Both the position numbers and the translations under genes were made by a program. Positions 20,449-30,518 of a DNA stretch of 64,000 nucleotides are shown here, in pieces. A model generated the notes under the pieces. It had not been told where the DNA came from, did no database searches, and saw nothing but the letters and a program-made list of their open reading frames with translations. How positions within the stretch are numbered: the first letter of the stretch is position 1; every line of letters begins with the position of its first letter. This stretch comes from CAVTYH01 sp963738835 (lineage in GTDB: Bacteria; Planctomycetota; Planctomycetia; Pirellulales; JADZDJ01): assembly GCA_963738835.1 (NCBI GenBank), contig CAVTYH010000001.1, positions 1,116,001 through 1,180,000 of the forward strand. Direction: 5' to 3'.

Positions 20449-21042
20449 TCAGAATTTCTGCCTTCCGGACAGGGCATCGGTCAGAATTTCCTTATTCGCG
20501 AATTCCAGCACGCTGCCGGTGGTGATTCCGCGGGCCAGCCGTGTGATTTCTACCGGCAATCCGGCCAATTGGTGCGAAATGAACAGGGCCGTTCCGTCAC
20601 CTTCCAGCGTCGGATTCGTGGCCATAATCAGTTCCTTAAACTGTCCGGTTTGCACGCGATTGACCAGCGACTCGATCGTCAATTGCTCGGGACCGATTCC
20701 TTCCAGCGGCGCAATCCGGCCCAGCAGCACGTGATACAACCCTTTGTAGGTGCCGGCTTGTTCCAGCGCGATCAGATCGCGTGGTTGTTCGACGACGCAC
20801 AGAATCGTCCGATCGCGCTTGGGATCGCGGCAGATTTCGCACTCATCGGACTCAGACAGGTTGAAACACGTTTTGCAGTAGCGAACATTCTCCTTTACAT
20901 CTCGAATAGCGTCGGCCAGTGCCAGAGCGTCGGGCTTTGCCGCACGGAGTAAATAATAAGTGATTCGCTCCGCACTTTTTCGCCCGATACCGGGCAGCTT
21001 AGCTAGTTGATCGATCAGTTTGCTTACGGATTCGGTAATCAA
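20449..21042 (-). CDS. recR: Recombination mediator RecR
   Basis: RecFOR pathway protein that helps load RecA on gapped DNA. A helix-hairpin-helix ([20 protein letters not shown]) is followed by a C4 zinc finger ([18 protein letters not shown]) and a Toprim domain ([33 protein letters not shown]). The length of 197 residues is normal. The only in-frame start near the homology is TTG at 21042. It is the last gene of the dnaX-ybaB-recR group, which has the same order in many bacteria. Confidence 0.94.
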   Translation of the reverse strand: MITESVSKLIDQLAKLPGIGRKSAERITYYLLRAAKPDALALADAIRDVKENVRYCKTCFNLSESDECEICRDPKRDRTILCVVEQPRDLIALEQAGTYKGLYHVLLGRIAPLEGIGPEQLTIESLVNRVQTGQFKELIMATNPTLEGDGTALFISHQLAGLPVEITRLARGITTGSVLEFANKEILTDALSGRQKF

Positions 21043-21129
21043 GGAGCAGTTGCCAGGAGTCCGTGGTCAGTTGTCAGTTGAACAAAAAATCGTTGTCGAA
21101 CCGTTTTCGGCTTCAGCGCAAGCTGGTGG

Positions 21130-21525
21130 TCAACCCTTCAATTCATTGTTATTGTCCGTATCCGGTTCATCGATCGATGCACCGCCGAGCGCTTCCTGCA
21201 TGCCGGGCAATTCGATGCCGCCGGTCAATCCTCGCAGTGCTTCGGCGTGCAATTCTTTCGATTTGGCGATGGCTGCATTCACGGCGGCGGGCACCAAATC
21301 TTCGATCAGTTCGCGATCTTTGCGCTCGACCAGCGCGGGGTCAATCGTCACGCGGATCACCTGACCCAGTCCATCGACCTCTGCCTCTACCATGCCGCCG
21401 CCGGCACGGCCGCTGACTCGCTTGGTGCGCAGCTCTTCGTTTACCGCCTGAATGCGGCTGCCGACCTGCTGGGCCTGCTTCAAAAGCGAGGCGAGATTCG
21501 AGATTCCTTTAAACACGCTTTCCAC
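21130..21525 (-). CDS. ybaB: Nucleoid-associated protein YbaB/EbfC
   Basis: Small DNA-binding dimer found between dnaX and recR in most bacteria. The N-terminal helix reads MFKGISNLASLLKQAQQV if initiated at the GTG at 21516, which follows GGAGTGGAAAGC. The ATG at 21525 adds three residues. The strand region GGGMVEAEVDGLGQVIRVTI and the helix LIEDLVPAAVNAAIAKSKEL are typical. Intact. Confidence 0.9.
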   Translation of the reverse strand: MESVFKGISNLASLLKQAQQVGSRIQAVNEELRTKRVSGRAGGGMVEAEVDGLGQVIRVTIDPALVERKDRELIEDLVPAAVNAAIAKSKELHAEALRGLTGGIELPGMQEALGGASIDEPDTDNNNELKG

Positions 21526-21626
21526 TCCCTGCTGCTCGCCGTGGTTTCTCTGGCGAGTTTCAGTTGAACCGGGCCAGCAGCCAAATCGTTAGCCGCCTTT
21601 TTCGTCTCTTCAGATCCGTGGTCCCG

Positions 21627-23531
21627 TTAACTCTTCACCGGCACTGGTTCCTCCAGCCGCTGGGCGGTGGCGTCGAAAAGTTCCATCACCTTTCGCACCA
21701 TCGGTCGATCGCAAACTTCCTGCATTTTTTGCCGGTGCGACACCGGCCGTGCAGGTTGTACTTCAGCCGTTTGATCGTCGCTCACCTGGAACGACAACTG
21801 CACCGGCTGCCCCACCAATTGCGAGATCACCTGAGCCAATCGTTTAGCCACTTCAGGTCGCTCGCAAAAGAGCTTGCACGAATTATACTTCGCCGGAAAT
21901 GCGGCGACCAGTTGGTTTGGCGCACGAATTGCCAACCCAGAGGCCTGCCGAGCCATGTCACCGGCCAGCCCGCCAATTTGTTTGGCCGCCTGATGCCAGA
22001 TTGCTAGCGACGATTCGTCATCAAGTTGCAGCGGTTCGGCACCCGCGACGGATTCGCAGTTCGTTGCGGCATCTACGTTGCGAGTTTCTGATCCGTTAGT
22101 GGAGGCGCGGGCAGCGTTTTGGCCGTCAGCGTCATTTTCACTGGCGTGCCCGTTCGTGGTAGCAGCAAACTTTGTTGCGCCGTTCGTGCGGTCTGCTTCA
22201 GCTGCCAATCCGACAGCTGGAATAACGCCAGAGACTGTCGCCTGCGATGGTACGGCTGTTATTGTGGTCTCATCGTACTTTTTTTTTGCAGGCACGGAAG
22301 CCGGCGAAGTAGCTGCCGATGGTGGATTAGCCGCCAGCGGCAACCCGTCTCGCAATTGGGCGATGACTTGCGGCAACGAATCGAGGTCTTCCAATCGACA
22401 CAACCGCACAATGGCCAACTCTGCCACAGTCCGCGGATAGGTCAGATATTTCAGCCGTGAAATTGTTTGATCCAGAATCTGCAGGACAGCCAAAATTGTT
22501 TCCAACCCGAGTCGTTTGGCCGCTTCTTGCACACCGCTTTGTTCGCTGGCCGATACATGCAAGAGCGCTTCCGCCGGGCAGCCCACCGCGGCAGCCATCA
22601 CGTCGCGGAAGTAGCCGAGCAATTGATCGAGCAACTGCCCGACATCAACGCCTTGTGAAAGCGCTTCGTCCAAATCGGCCAGCGCCGCCGCTGCATGACG
22701 ATCAATAAGGTGGCCGACAAGCCGCGAAATTCGTTCGGCTCCAGCGGTGCCCAACAGAGCATGCACGTCGCCGACAGTAATTTTCTTTGAACCGAACGCC
22801 AGCAGTTGTTCCAGCAGCGATTGACTGTCGCGCATTGATCCGGCGGCGCGGCGGGCGAGAATCTCCAGCGCTTCCGACTCCGCTTCAACACCTTCGCCTT
22901 CCACGATTTGCCGCAACCGTGCAATGATCTGCTTCGTTTGAATCCCGGCAAAATCAAACCGCTGGCAGCGCGATAAAATGGTGATCGGAATTTTTTCCGG
23001 CTCGGTCGTGCAGAAGATGAACTTTACATGCTCGGGCGGCTCTTCCAGCGTCTTCAAGAGCGCATTGAAAGCTTCTTTCGTGAGCATGTGGACTTCGTCG
23101 ACAATGTACACTTTGAACCGCGCTCGGCTGGGACGCACGCTGACGTTTTGCCGCAACTGGCGAATTTCGTCGATGCCGCGGTTACTCGCGCCATCAATTT
23201 CCAGCACATCCATATCGTCGCCGGTTGTGATCGTCCGGCAGATATCGCACTCGTTGCACGGCGTGGGCGTCGGGCCGTGGATGCAATTCAGCGCTTTCGC
23301 CAAGATGCGGGCTGTAGAAGTCTTCCCGGTGCCGCGGGCGCCAGTGAAGAGATAGGCGTGCCCAACACGACTGGTTGCAATGGCGGCCGCCAATCCTTTG
23401 GCAACGTGTTCCTGTCCGATTAGTTGCTCAAACGCCTGCGGCCGGTATCGCCGAGCGATGACGACGTATTCGCCGGATTTTTGCGAGCCGGTCTGAGTTT
23501 CGCCTTCATCCGTGGTGCGATCGTCGGTCAT
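21627..23531 (-). CDS. dnaX: DNA polymerase III subunit gamma/tau
   Basis: Clamp-loader ATPase. Walker A GARGTGKTSTARI is near residue 65, the zinc site CNECDIC near 92, Walker B VYIVDEVHML near 142 and the sensor-1 region FIFCTTEPEKIP near 172. Domain III ends near residue 385. An Ala/Pro/Thr linker follows, then a tau-specific C-terminal domain, about 634 residues in all. In the linker, codons 415-418 read GCA AAA AAA AAG (A9G at 22278-22287 on the plus map). This contains the heptamer A AAA AAG used for the -1 frameshift in E. coli dnaX. A -1 shift would add Val-Arg and stop, giving a gamma-like product of about 420 residues. ybaB and recR follow. Confidence 0.95.
   Translation of the reverse strand: MTDDRTTDEGETQTGSQKSGEYVVIARRYRPQAFEQLIGQEHVAKGLAAAIATSRVGHAYLFTGARGTGKTSTARILAKALNCIHGPTPTPCNECDICRTITTGDDMDVLEIDGASNRGIDEIRQLRQNVSVRPSRARFKVYIVDEVHMLTKEAFNALLKTLEEPPEHVKFIFCTTEPEKIPITILSRCQRFDFAGIQTKQIIARLRQIVEGEGVEAESEALEILARRAAGSMRDSQSLLEQLLAFGSKKITVGDVHALLGTAGAERISRLVGHLIDRHAAAALADLDEALSQGVDVGQLLDQLLGYFRDVMAAAVGCPAEALLHVSASEQSGVQEAAKRLGLETILAVLQILDQTISRLKYLTYPRTVAELAIVRLCRLEDLDSLPQVIAQLRDGLPLAANPPSAATSPASVPAKKKYDETTITAVPSQATVSGVIPAVGLAAEADRTNGATKFAATTNGHASENDADGQNAARASTNGSETRNVDAATNCESVAGAEPLQLDDESSLAIWHQAAKQIGGLAGDMARQASGLAIRAPNQLVAAFPAKYNSCKLFCERPEVAKRLAQVISQLVGQPVQLSFQVSDDQTAEVQPARPVSHRQKMQEVCDRPMVRKVMELFDATAQRLEEPVPVKS
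22278..22287 (-). promoter_or_regulatory. Candidate dnaX frameshift or slippage tract (A9G)
   Basis: Nine adenines and a guanine at codons 415-418 of dnaX, at the boundary between the clamp-loader core and the tau-only region. The -1 frame reads AAA GTA CGA TGA and stops at once. The +1 frame stops after about seven codons. Both would release a gamma-sized protein. Confidence 0.6.
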
Positions 23532-23599
23532 AGCATGCAAATCGAGAATCCAAATCCTACATCCAAAATGCTAAATCTCACGTCGCTTTGCGGCCCCGA

Positions 23600-23693
23600 A
23601 TGAGAGACCCACCGCACAAAGAGCTGACTGCTTATGGCTGCTGTATTTCTACCCTGACCAGGTTCACAGGACTCCATTGCGGGGGCCTCTCAT
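23600..23693 (-). ncRNA. ffs: Signal recognition particle RNA (small bacterial type)
   Basis: The minus strand shows the SRP core GGTCAGG-N10-AGCAGCC, preceded by CCTGTGAACCT and followed by ATAAGCAG. The apical ten bases are GTA-GAAA-TAC, a GNRA tetraloop closed by a three-pair stem, equivalent to TCC-GGAA-GGA of E. coli. The ends pair: ATGAGAG at the 5' end with CTCTCAT at the 3' end, and CCCCCGCA with TGCGGTGGG. The length of about 94 bases fits the small bacterial form. It lies 69 bases upstream of dnaX on the same strand, a common neighbourhood. Confidence 0.88.
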
Positions 23694-23909
23694 TTGAGGC
23701 CGCAGATCGCCGCCCGTGCAGCGGCCGCCTTTGATGTTGTACGGGTTCGCGGGATGAAGGTCAAACCACCAAGACCCGAAACCAATTTGACATGTAAAGT
23801 TGACTCCCCCCCCAATTCAGTATATTGGGCCGTACCGATCCCATTCGTTCTTTTACTCCGCCGAGGCATCGTCGGGGACCATATCATTCACGTGCAAAGG
23901 GGCCATGTC

Positions 23910-26753
23910 ATGGCAGCCGCGCGCTGTTTCGGTGGACTCGTTGCCGGTTGGATATTTTGCGCTGGTCTTTGTTTGGCAACCGATAAGCTCGATGAGCCCA
24001 GCGGCGACGATCAGGCTGCCGCTAAGCGAACAATCGCGGAGCTTTACAAGGATGAGTACGACAGGGCCAAGACGCCCAGCGCTCGCTCCACGCTTGCTAA
24101 GAAGCTAGTTCAGGTCGGAGTCGACACGAAGGACGATCCGGCCGCGCAATTTGTCTTGTGGCGCATCGCGAAAGACGTTGCAGTGCGCACGGCCGATTAC
24201 GATTTGGCAGCAACGGCTATCGGGAAAATGAATGATCGGTTCACAGTCGATGCGCTTGCTATGAAACTACAGGCACTAGAGTCGGTGATCGCAGCGCCAG
24301 AAGCGGTGCCGGACTATAAGAAATTGTCGCCAGCCGCTAATTCGCTTCTGGACCAAGCGATCAGCGACGAACGATTCGATTTGGCGGATCGCGCTTGCGC
24401 AAAGACGGTCGAGTTCGCCCGCAAGCTAGACACGCCGAGTCTTGTTTCTCAATCGAAGCGTCGAGCAGACGAGCTTCAGAAAATGGAGACGGCCTACAAG
24501 GACTTAGCTGCGCGCTTAAATCGCTGCAATCCAACCCTTCGGACCCCGCTGCCAACACTACGGTTGGACAGTTTCGCTGCTTCGTAAAGAGCGACTGGCC
24601 CAACGGACTGCCGTTGCTCGCCCGGTCAAACAATGAGGCACTGAAGCACATTGCCAAACGAGACCTGACTTCCCCCGAGGATCCTATCAGCCAACTCGCG
24701 ATTGCTGATGACTGGTGGAGCCTTGCGGATGCGGAGAAGGACAACGTGCAGCACGCCATGCGCGTTCGCTCGGTGTATTGGTATCAGAAAGCTCTACCAA
24801 AGCTCTCAGGCTTGGCAAAGCAAAAGGCCGAAAAGCGTGCGGCCAGTATCACGAAGACGGTCGAAGAAACCCCCAATGTCGCTGATCCGGCACCACAGTT
24901 GAGCCCTAAAAAGAATCCCGACCTTAAACCGAAGTCGCCGACCCTACTTGCGACACTGGTCCAAAATGAAGCACAGCAATGCCGTCGAGCAAAGGATGCT
25001 TTGCTCGTCTATAAGCTATTTTTGGCCGATAAGTCCGTTCCCGACGAGGCCAAAGCGATTGCGCGGAAACAGATGGCCAGCGTCGAGGACGCTGCTGCTA
25101 GGGATTATGTGCGATTGGGGCAAAAGTGGGTTTCCCGCGATGAAGCGCGCGGCGCAAGAACAGGCCGAGCTACTCGTGAAAAAGGCACTCGACCTGCTCA
25201 ACTCAAACAATGCCAAGATCGCCAAGGAGTCACTTGAGAAGGCCAGCCGACTCGATCCAAATGCGACGCGTGCCGATTTTCTCCTCGGTGTTCTCTACGC
25301 ACTGGTCGGCCGCAGCTATAGCGACGCGCACGCACATTTTATGGAATGTGTCCGCCGCGAACCCCAGGACGTATGCACGCTAAATAATCTCGCGCTGGTC
25401 GAGCTCATGTTGAACAACCATCAAGCCGCGCTCAATCATCTACGCGAGGCGGTAGCGGTTGATCCGACCGTGCCGGAAATTGCACATAACATTCGCCGCG
25501 TGCTGACGGAAACCGGCCAGCACAATATCGTGATGCCTGGCAATCTGGAATCATCGTTTAGCGGACTCTATGGCGAACTGATCAGAACTGGCGCCACGGA
25601 ACAGAAAATCTCCAAGGGCTGGCTGTATCTACCACCGGTCATGGCACGAATGGATTACCGCGATCCAGAGGAGCCAAATCCACCTGAAGAACCTCCATCC
25701 GACCCGAAAACAAATCCTGGCCACCCTTCGGTGCCTGGGAAGTCGCCCGCCGCGAAGCCAGGCCATCCCATCGTTCCGAAAAAACCGCCCGGACCTAGCA
25801 GCGGTGTGATTACGTCTGGAGGCACGGGCTTCGTTGTCTATCCTCACTACGTTTTGACTAATCAGCACGTTGTGAAAGGGCACAGGACGGTGTTGGTAAC
25901 CGACCCGACAGACCCGGCCAGCAAGAGGTTAAGTGCCATCGTCCTTGGCCAGTCGGAGGATCCCGATTTGGCGATTCTTCGATGCGATGACTTGGAGGCG
26001 CCGCCAGTTGGTATCAATCCGCGTCTGCCGGGACGTGGTTCGGACATTATGATCCTGGGATTTCCAGAGTTCTTCAGAATTGGGACTGGGCTGAAATCCA
26101 CACGTGGCACGATCGTCGGGCTTCCCGAACCAGATACCGACAATATGTGCTTGTGGGATGCTACGACAAACCACGGGAACAGCGGCGGCCCGGTATGTGA
26201 TAATACCGGCCGTGTGGTCGCCGTGGTACGAGTTGGTTATAACCTCATGGGAAAACTAGGCGGTGGGATTCCATCCGAGCAGGTCGTTCCCTTTTTGAAA
26301 AACTATATTCCGACTCTTGAGCCTATCGAAAGCGGTACGAAGCTTGAGTGGCCAGACGTCGATACTTTGGTGAGTAAATCGACGGTGTTGATTCAGTGCT
26401 CCAGTGACAGGGAGCGCCAAGTGATGATCCCCGACGGCGACGAAGACAGCTTCCAAGCTACGGTCGCTTCAGGAATAAAGGGGACTACACGCCAGAAATC
26501 CAAGACTGTCCGGCCCGGCGAGGGCTGTATCGAGGACGATGGGTGCCTCGCATGTCACGGAACTGGCCGCGCGCGTTGCCCAGATTGTCAAAACGGAACC
26601 GTGGCATCGACCGAAAGAGTCGTCAAATATAGGGAGCCAGTTACTGGTACGACGATTTATGAGGACAAAAAGACACGGGTGCGCTGTCGCACCTGTGGCG
26701 GCACGGGCCAGGTTAGTTGTCCTGTCTGCGGCGGTAGCGGGTTGGAGCGGTGA
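23910..26753 (+). CDS. Secreted TPR, trypsin-like protease and CxxCxGxG protein, two frame breaks
   Basis: Large exported protein of about 948 residues. A signal peptide (FGGLVAGWIFCAGLCLA) is followed by an alpha-helical domain with a tryptophan-rich repeat (LAIADDWWSLADAEKDN) seen in planctomycete proteins, then TPRs (ADFLLGVLYALVGRSYSDAH). A Pro-rich linker (NPGHPSVPGKSP, PGHPIVPKKPPG) leads to a trypsin-like protease with triad motifs LTNQHVV, DPDLAILR and GNSGGPV. The C-terminus has DnaJ-type cysteine motifs (CHGTGRARCPDC and CRTCGGTGQVSCPVCGGSG). The frame breaks near 24545 and near 25150. The catalytic residues are intact. The substrate is unknown. Confidence 0.7.
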
Positions 26754-26831
26754 TGCCTATTTGCTGACGTGTGAAAGCGAGGAACCCAGCAAAGCCCAAC
26801 GCCTTTGCTAGCGCGTCTAATTAGTATTCTG

Positions 26832-27491
26832 CTACGGCTTAGTCACCAGCAGCTTTTCGGCCACATCTCGGCCCAGCGATGTCACCTGTCCCGACACTTC
26901 GACAGAAACCAAGCCGGCTTCCGTCCGGTTCGTTAGCACTTTGCCTGGCGTACCGAGGGCCAGATTCGCCGTCGTGAGATATCGCAAAAACTCCGGAGTT
27001 TGATCGATCACACGCACCAGCCGAAACTGTTCCCCCTCTGTGCAATTTGCCAAACTGCGCGTGGCCGGCGAATGGACCGAGCCATCGGCACGCGGAATGG
27101 GGTCGCCGTGCGGATCAAAATCGGGATAGCCCAGATAAGCATCGATCCGATCAACGAGCAAATCGCTCACCGCATGTTCCATGTGCTCGGCTTCGTCATG
27201 GACTTCATCCCAAGTGAGATCGAGTGTGCGAACCAGGAATAGCTCGATCAAGCGATGCCGCCGGATAACGCGCAAAGCCAGCGCGGTTCCGGAAGTTGTT
27301 AGCGTTGCCCCGCGATGCGGTGTGTACTCGGCCAGATTGCTTTCGGAAAGCGTTTTGAGCATGCTCGTCACCGTGCCGGGCGAGACGCCCAGCGCAGCGG
27401 CTAACTGACCCGTTGCCGCCGGCATGCCGCCTTGGCTGGCGCCAAGTTGGTAAATCGATTTGACGTAATTCTCGACGGTTAGGCTTGGCAA
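26832..27491 (-). CDS. DtxR/MntR-family metal-dependent regulator
   Basis: 219-residue iron or manganese-responsive repressor. The winged helix is at residues 1-65 (VENYVKSIYQLG, GVSPGTVTSMLKTLSESNL). The dimerisation and metal-site region follows (WDEVHDEAEHMEHAVSDLL, with the typical E-x-x-H-E pattern) and FDPHGDPIP. A C-terminal FeoA/SH3-like domain is at about 145-219. It is intact and divergent from the lipid cluster, with 163 bases between the starts. Which metal it senses, and whether it controls the neighbouring lipid genes, cannot be told from the sequence. Confidence 0.88.
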   Translation of the reverse strand: MPSLTVENYVKSIYQLGASQGGMPAATGQLAAALGVSPGTVTSMLKTLSESNLAEYTPHRGATLTTSGTALALRVIRRHRLIELFLVRTLDLTWDEVHDEAEHMEHAVSDLLVDRIDAYLGYPDFDPHGDPIPRADGSVHSPATRSLANCTEGEQFRLVRVIDQTPEFLRYLTTANLALGTPGKVLTNRTEAGLVSVEVSGQVTSLGRDVAEKLLVTKP

Positions 27492-27654
27492 GTGAATTCT
27501 GTCCGTCGTGCAAAGTTGGCCGGCATCCGGAGCATTGAGTCAGGCCAGAAAATTCTAGTTTTTTTCGTCAGCTTCGGCAAACAGCTCCCGTTGCATACGG
27601 CAGAAAACATCGGCATGATAGGCGCTTTCCGGACGTCTTAGAGCTGGATGTTTC

Positions 27655-29433
27655 ATGGATGCCACCACGCAAATCGCGACTTCGAGGATCGTTGGGCCGG
27701 CATCGTCGGTCAATGTCGCCTTCAGACTTTCGGAAATGGCACGGCATATGCCGCAGACGGTCGCGGTGGTTGAGCCGATCGGTAGAAGTTGGCCGATTCG
27801 ATCTGGCGCAAAACGACAATATCGAGCGGTGTCGTTCGAGTGGCTCGATGCCGACAGTTCCGCGATTGCCGCTGGGCTGCATGAATTCGGGATTCAGCCT
27901 GGAATGCGGATCGCGCTTTTGGTGCGGCCGGGAATCGATTTCGTTGCGTTAGTCTTTGCCCTGCTTAAGGCCGGCGCGGTTCAAGTGCTGATCGATCCGG
28001 GAATGGGGCTGCGCAACACGGTGCAATCGCTCTGCGAAGTTGGTCCAGAGGGTATTATTGGGGTTCCCAAAGCGCAGGCGGTCCGAATGTTGTGGCGCAG
28101 TCGGTTCACGAAGGCGAAATTCAACGTTACGGTTGGCCTTCGGTCGATTTGGGGCGGCCCGACGCTGGGGCAGATTCGCCGTCGAGGTTTGGAAATTCTT
28201 CAATCCAAATCCGACGAAAGATCTTCGCTTGCAGAAACAACGGCCGATTCAACCGCTGCCATCATTTTTACCAGCGGCAGCACGGGCCCGGCGAAAGGCG
28301 TTCTCTATCGCCACGGAAATTTCGATCGGCAGGTGACCGAGATTCGCGATTTCTACGGTATCCAGCCTGGCGAAATTGACGTCTCGTGCTTTCCACTATT
28401 TGGGCTCTTCAACGCAGCGATGGGCGTGACGAGCGTATTTCCAGTGATGGATTTCAGCCGACCCGCGTTTGTCGATCCATGCAACATCATTGCGGCCGTA
28501 AACGATTGGCAAGCAACTCAGGCATTTGGTTCGCCGGCGGTGTGGAATCGCGTGGGCCAATACTGTCAGCAGCACGAAGTTCAACTGCCGAGTTTGCGTC
28601 GAGTGCTGTCCGCAGGAGCCCCCGTTGCGGCGAGAGTGCTTGAGCGGATGAAGTCTTGCATCCACCCGTACGGTGATATGCACACTCCATACGGTGCAAC
28701 GGAAGCACTACCGGTAGCTTCGATTTCCGCCACCGAAGTGCTCGGCGGAACCGCGCGACAAATGCAGCAGGGGTTAGGCGTTTGCGTGGGACACCGATTC
28801 CGCGGAATCGATTGGAAAGTCATCCGCATCAACGATGGGCCGATCCCGAATCTCGAAGATGCCGAAGAATTGCCGCACGGCGAAATCGGCGAGTTAATCG
28901 TCCGCGGACCGGTTGTGACAACGGAGTATATTAGCCGTCCCGAAGCCAACTTGAAGGCAAAGATTACCGATCGGACGGAGGCTGCGAATGGCCACACAAC
29001 TGCCGGAGGATTTTGGCATCGCATGGGCGATGTTGGATATCTTGATGCACACAATCGTTTCTGGTTCTGTGGCCGGATGTCGCAGCGGGTGACCACAGCT
29101 ACAGGTCCGATGTTCACGATTCCGTGCGAAGCGATTTTCAACCGCCATCCAGCTGTTTTTCGGTCTGCCCTAGTCGGCATCGGGCCGGCAGGCAAGCAGC
29201 GACCGGCAATCGTAATTGAACCACTGTCTGAACGTCTGCCACGCAGCCGAGAGCAGCGACAAAGGCTGATCGCTGAACTGCGTCAGCTTGGAAAGACGGA
29301 AGAGCACATAGCGATGATTGATGACATCCTACTGATGAAATCTTTGCCCGTCGATGTTCGGCACAACGTGAAAATCAATCGCGAACAGCTAGCGGTTTGG
29401 GCGGCCCGAAAACTCAAGGTGAACCAACCGTGA
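27655..29433 (+). CDS. oleC: OleC-like beta-lactone synthetase (AMP-dependent)
   Basis: Adenylating enzyme that, in the ole pathway, converts a 2-alkyl-3-hydroxyalkanoate to a beta-lactone. At 592 residues it has ANL-superfamily motifs: P-loop FTSGSTGPAKGV, TPYGATEALPVA, RMGDVGYLD and a C-terminal lysine region (VDVRHNVKINRE). FPLFGLFNAAMGVT and SRPAFVDP are OleC-type words that distinguish it from ordinary acyl-CoA ligases. It is the first gene of the plus-strand lipid operon. It overlaps oleD by GTGA at 29430-29433, which suggests translational coupling. No oleB is adjacent, so the product could be a beta-lactone unless oleB lies elsewhere. Confidence 0.85.
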   Translation: MDATTQIATSRIVGPASSVNVAFRLSEMARHMPQTVAVVEPIGRSWPIRSGAKRQYRAVSFEWLDADSSAIAAGLHEFGIQPGMRIALLVRPGIDFVALVFALLKAGAVQVLIDPGMGLRNTVQSLCEVGPEGIIGVPKAQAVRMLWRSRFTKAKFNVTVGLRSIWGGPTLGQIRRRGLEILQSKSDERSSLAETTADSTAAIIFTSGSTGPAKGVLYRHGNFDRQVTEIRDFYGIQPGEIDVSCFPLFGLFNAAMGVTSVFPVMDFSRPAFVDPCNIIAAVNDWQATQAFGSPAVWNRVGQYCQQHEVQLPSLRRVLSAGAPVAARVLERMKSCIHPYGDMHTPYGATEALPVASISATEVLGGTARQMQQGLGVCVGHRFRGIDWKVIRINDGPIPNLEDAEELPHGEIGELIVRGPVVTTEYISRPEANLKAKITDRTEAANGHTTAGGFWHRMGDVGYLDAHNRFWFCGRMSQRVTTATGPMFTIPCEAIFNRHPAVFRSALVGIGPAGKQRPAIVIEPLSERLPRSREQRQRLIAELRQLGKTEEHIAMIDDILLMKSLPVDVRHNVKINREQLAVWAARKLKVNQP

Positions 29434-30443
29434 CTGTACTTGTCACCGGTGCCGCCGGCTTTCTCGGCCGGCATATTGTGGAACGGCTAGTAGCCCGGGG
29501 AGACCGGGTTCGAGCCTTCTGTCGATTGCCCGCGCCAAATCTGGCGGCGATCGGCGCAGAGGTCAAATTGGGAGACGTTCGCGATCCGAAGAGCTTGCAG
29601 GAAGCAGTTGCTGGAATCGAGACGGTCTTTCACGTTGCTGGCGTTGCCGGAATGTGGGGACCCTGGCAGCACTTCTACGAGAATAACGTTGTCGGCACGC
29701 TCAACGTAATTGCCGCCAGTCGCCACCACGGAGTGCGCCGGCTCATATATACCAGTAGCCCGAGCGTGGCTTTCGACCTGACAGACCAGTGCGGCGCTGG
29801 GGAAACGGTCCCGTATACCAAGCGCTGGCTGTGCCACTATGCGAAATCCAAAGCTCTCGCCGAACAGGCGGTTTTGGTTGCCAATGGGCATAACGGATTA
29901 CTGACATGCGCCCTGCGGCCGCATCTAATCTGGGGTCCTGGCGACCGCCAGTTGCTGCCGCGCCTATTGGCGAAGGCGCACAATGGCCGTCTGCGTCGCG
30001 TCGGCGACGGAACGAATCTGATTGACATCGTGTACGTCGAAAATGCAGCCGCGGCCCATCTCTTGGCGGCCGACGCCTTGGCTCCGGGTTCGCCGGTTTG
30101 TGGCCGTGCATATTTCATCAGCCAAGGCGAACCGGTGAACTGTTGGCAATGGGTGAACGAATTGCTGACGATGGCTTCTGTGCCGCCGGTCACTCGGTCG
30201 CTCACGATGCAAACCGCGTGGCGAATTGGCGCAACTTGGGAGATTGCCTATCGGCTGCTGCGTTTGCGAAGAGAACCGCCGATGACGCGGTTTCTGGCCT
30301 CGCAATTGGGCCGCTCACACTGGTTTGACATTTCAGCCGCCCGGCGCGATTTCGGCTATCACCCCGAGGTTTCGACTGCGGAAGGCATGTCACGCCTAAA
30401 ACAGTGGCTAGCCGAGGGTAGGGCTCAGCCCTCATTGGCTTGA
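29430..30443 (+). CDS. oleD: OleD-like 2-alkyl-3-ketoalkanoate reductase
   Basis: Extended short-chain dehydrogenase of 337 residues that reduces the beta-keto acid made by OleA. The nucleotide site is VTGAAGFLGRHIVERL. The catalytic region has YTSSPSV and Y-A-K-S-K (HYAKSKALAEQAVL). LRPHLIWGPGD, GDGTNLIDIVYVENAA and RSLTMQTAWRIG are close to OleD of xanthomonads as I recall it. The GTG at 29430, overlapping the oleC stop, is chosen because the Rossmann strand begins there. It is followed after 75 bases by the ketosynthase gene. Confidence 0.88.
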   Translation: MTVLVTGAAGFLGRHIVERLVARGDRVRAFCRLPAPNLAAIGAEVKLGDVRDPKSLQEAVAGIETVFHVAGVAGMWGPWQHFYENNVVGTLNVIAASRHHGVRRLIYTSSPSVAFDLTDQCGAGETVPYTKRWLCHYAKSKALAEQAVLVANGHNGLLTCALRPHLIWGPGDRQLLPRLLAKAHNGRLRRVGDGTNLIDIVYVENAAAAHLLAADALAPGSPVCGRAYFISQGEPVNCWQWVNELLTMASVPPVTRSLTMQTAWRIGATWEIAYRLLRLRREPPMTRFLASQLGRSHWFDISAARRDFGYHPEVSTAEGMSRLKQWLAEGRAQPSLA

Positions 30444-30518
30444 TCCGCTACTTGCCAGTCTGCGGTCGGTTCGGTAACCTCGAAGGTTTAGGTCCGCGCT
30501 CCTTCACGGACGGTATTC

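Noticed and set aside
27655..29433. Ordinary long-chain acyl-CoA ligase
   Set aside because: OleC-type words (FPLFGLF, TPYGATEALPV) and the adjacent OleD-like gene fit OleC better.
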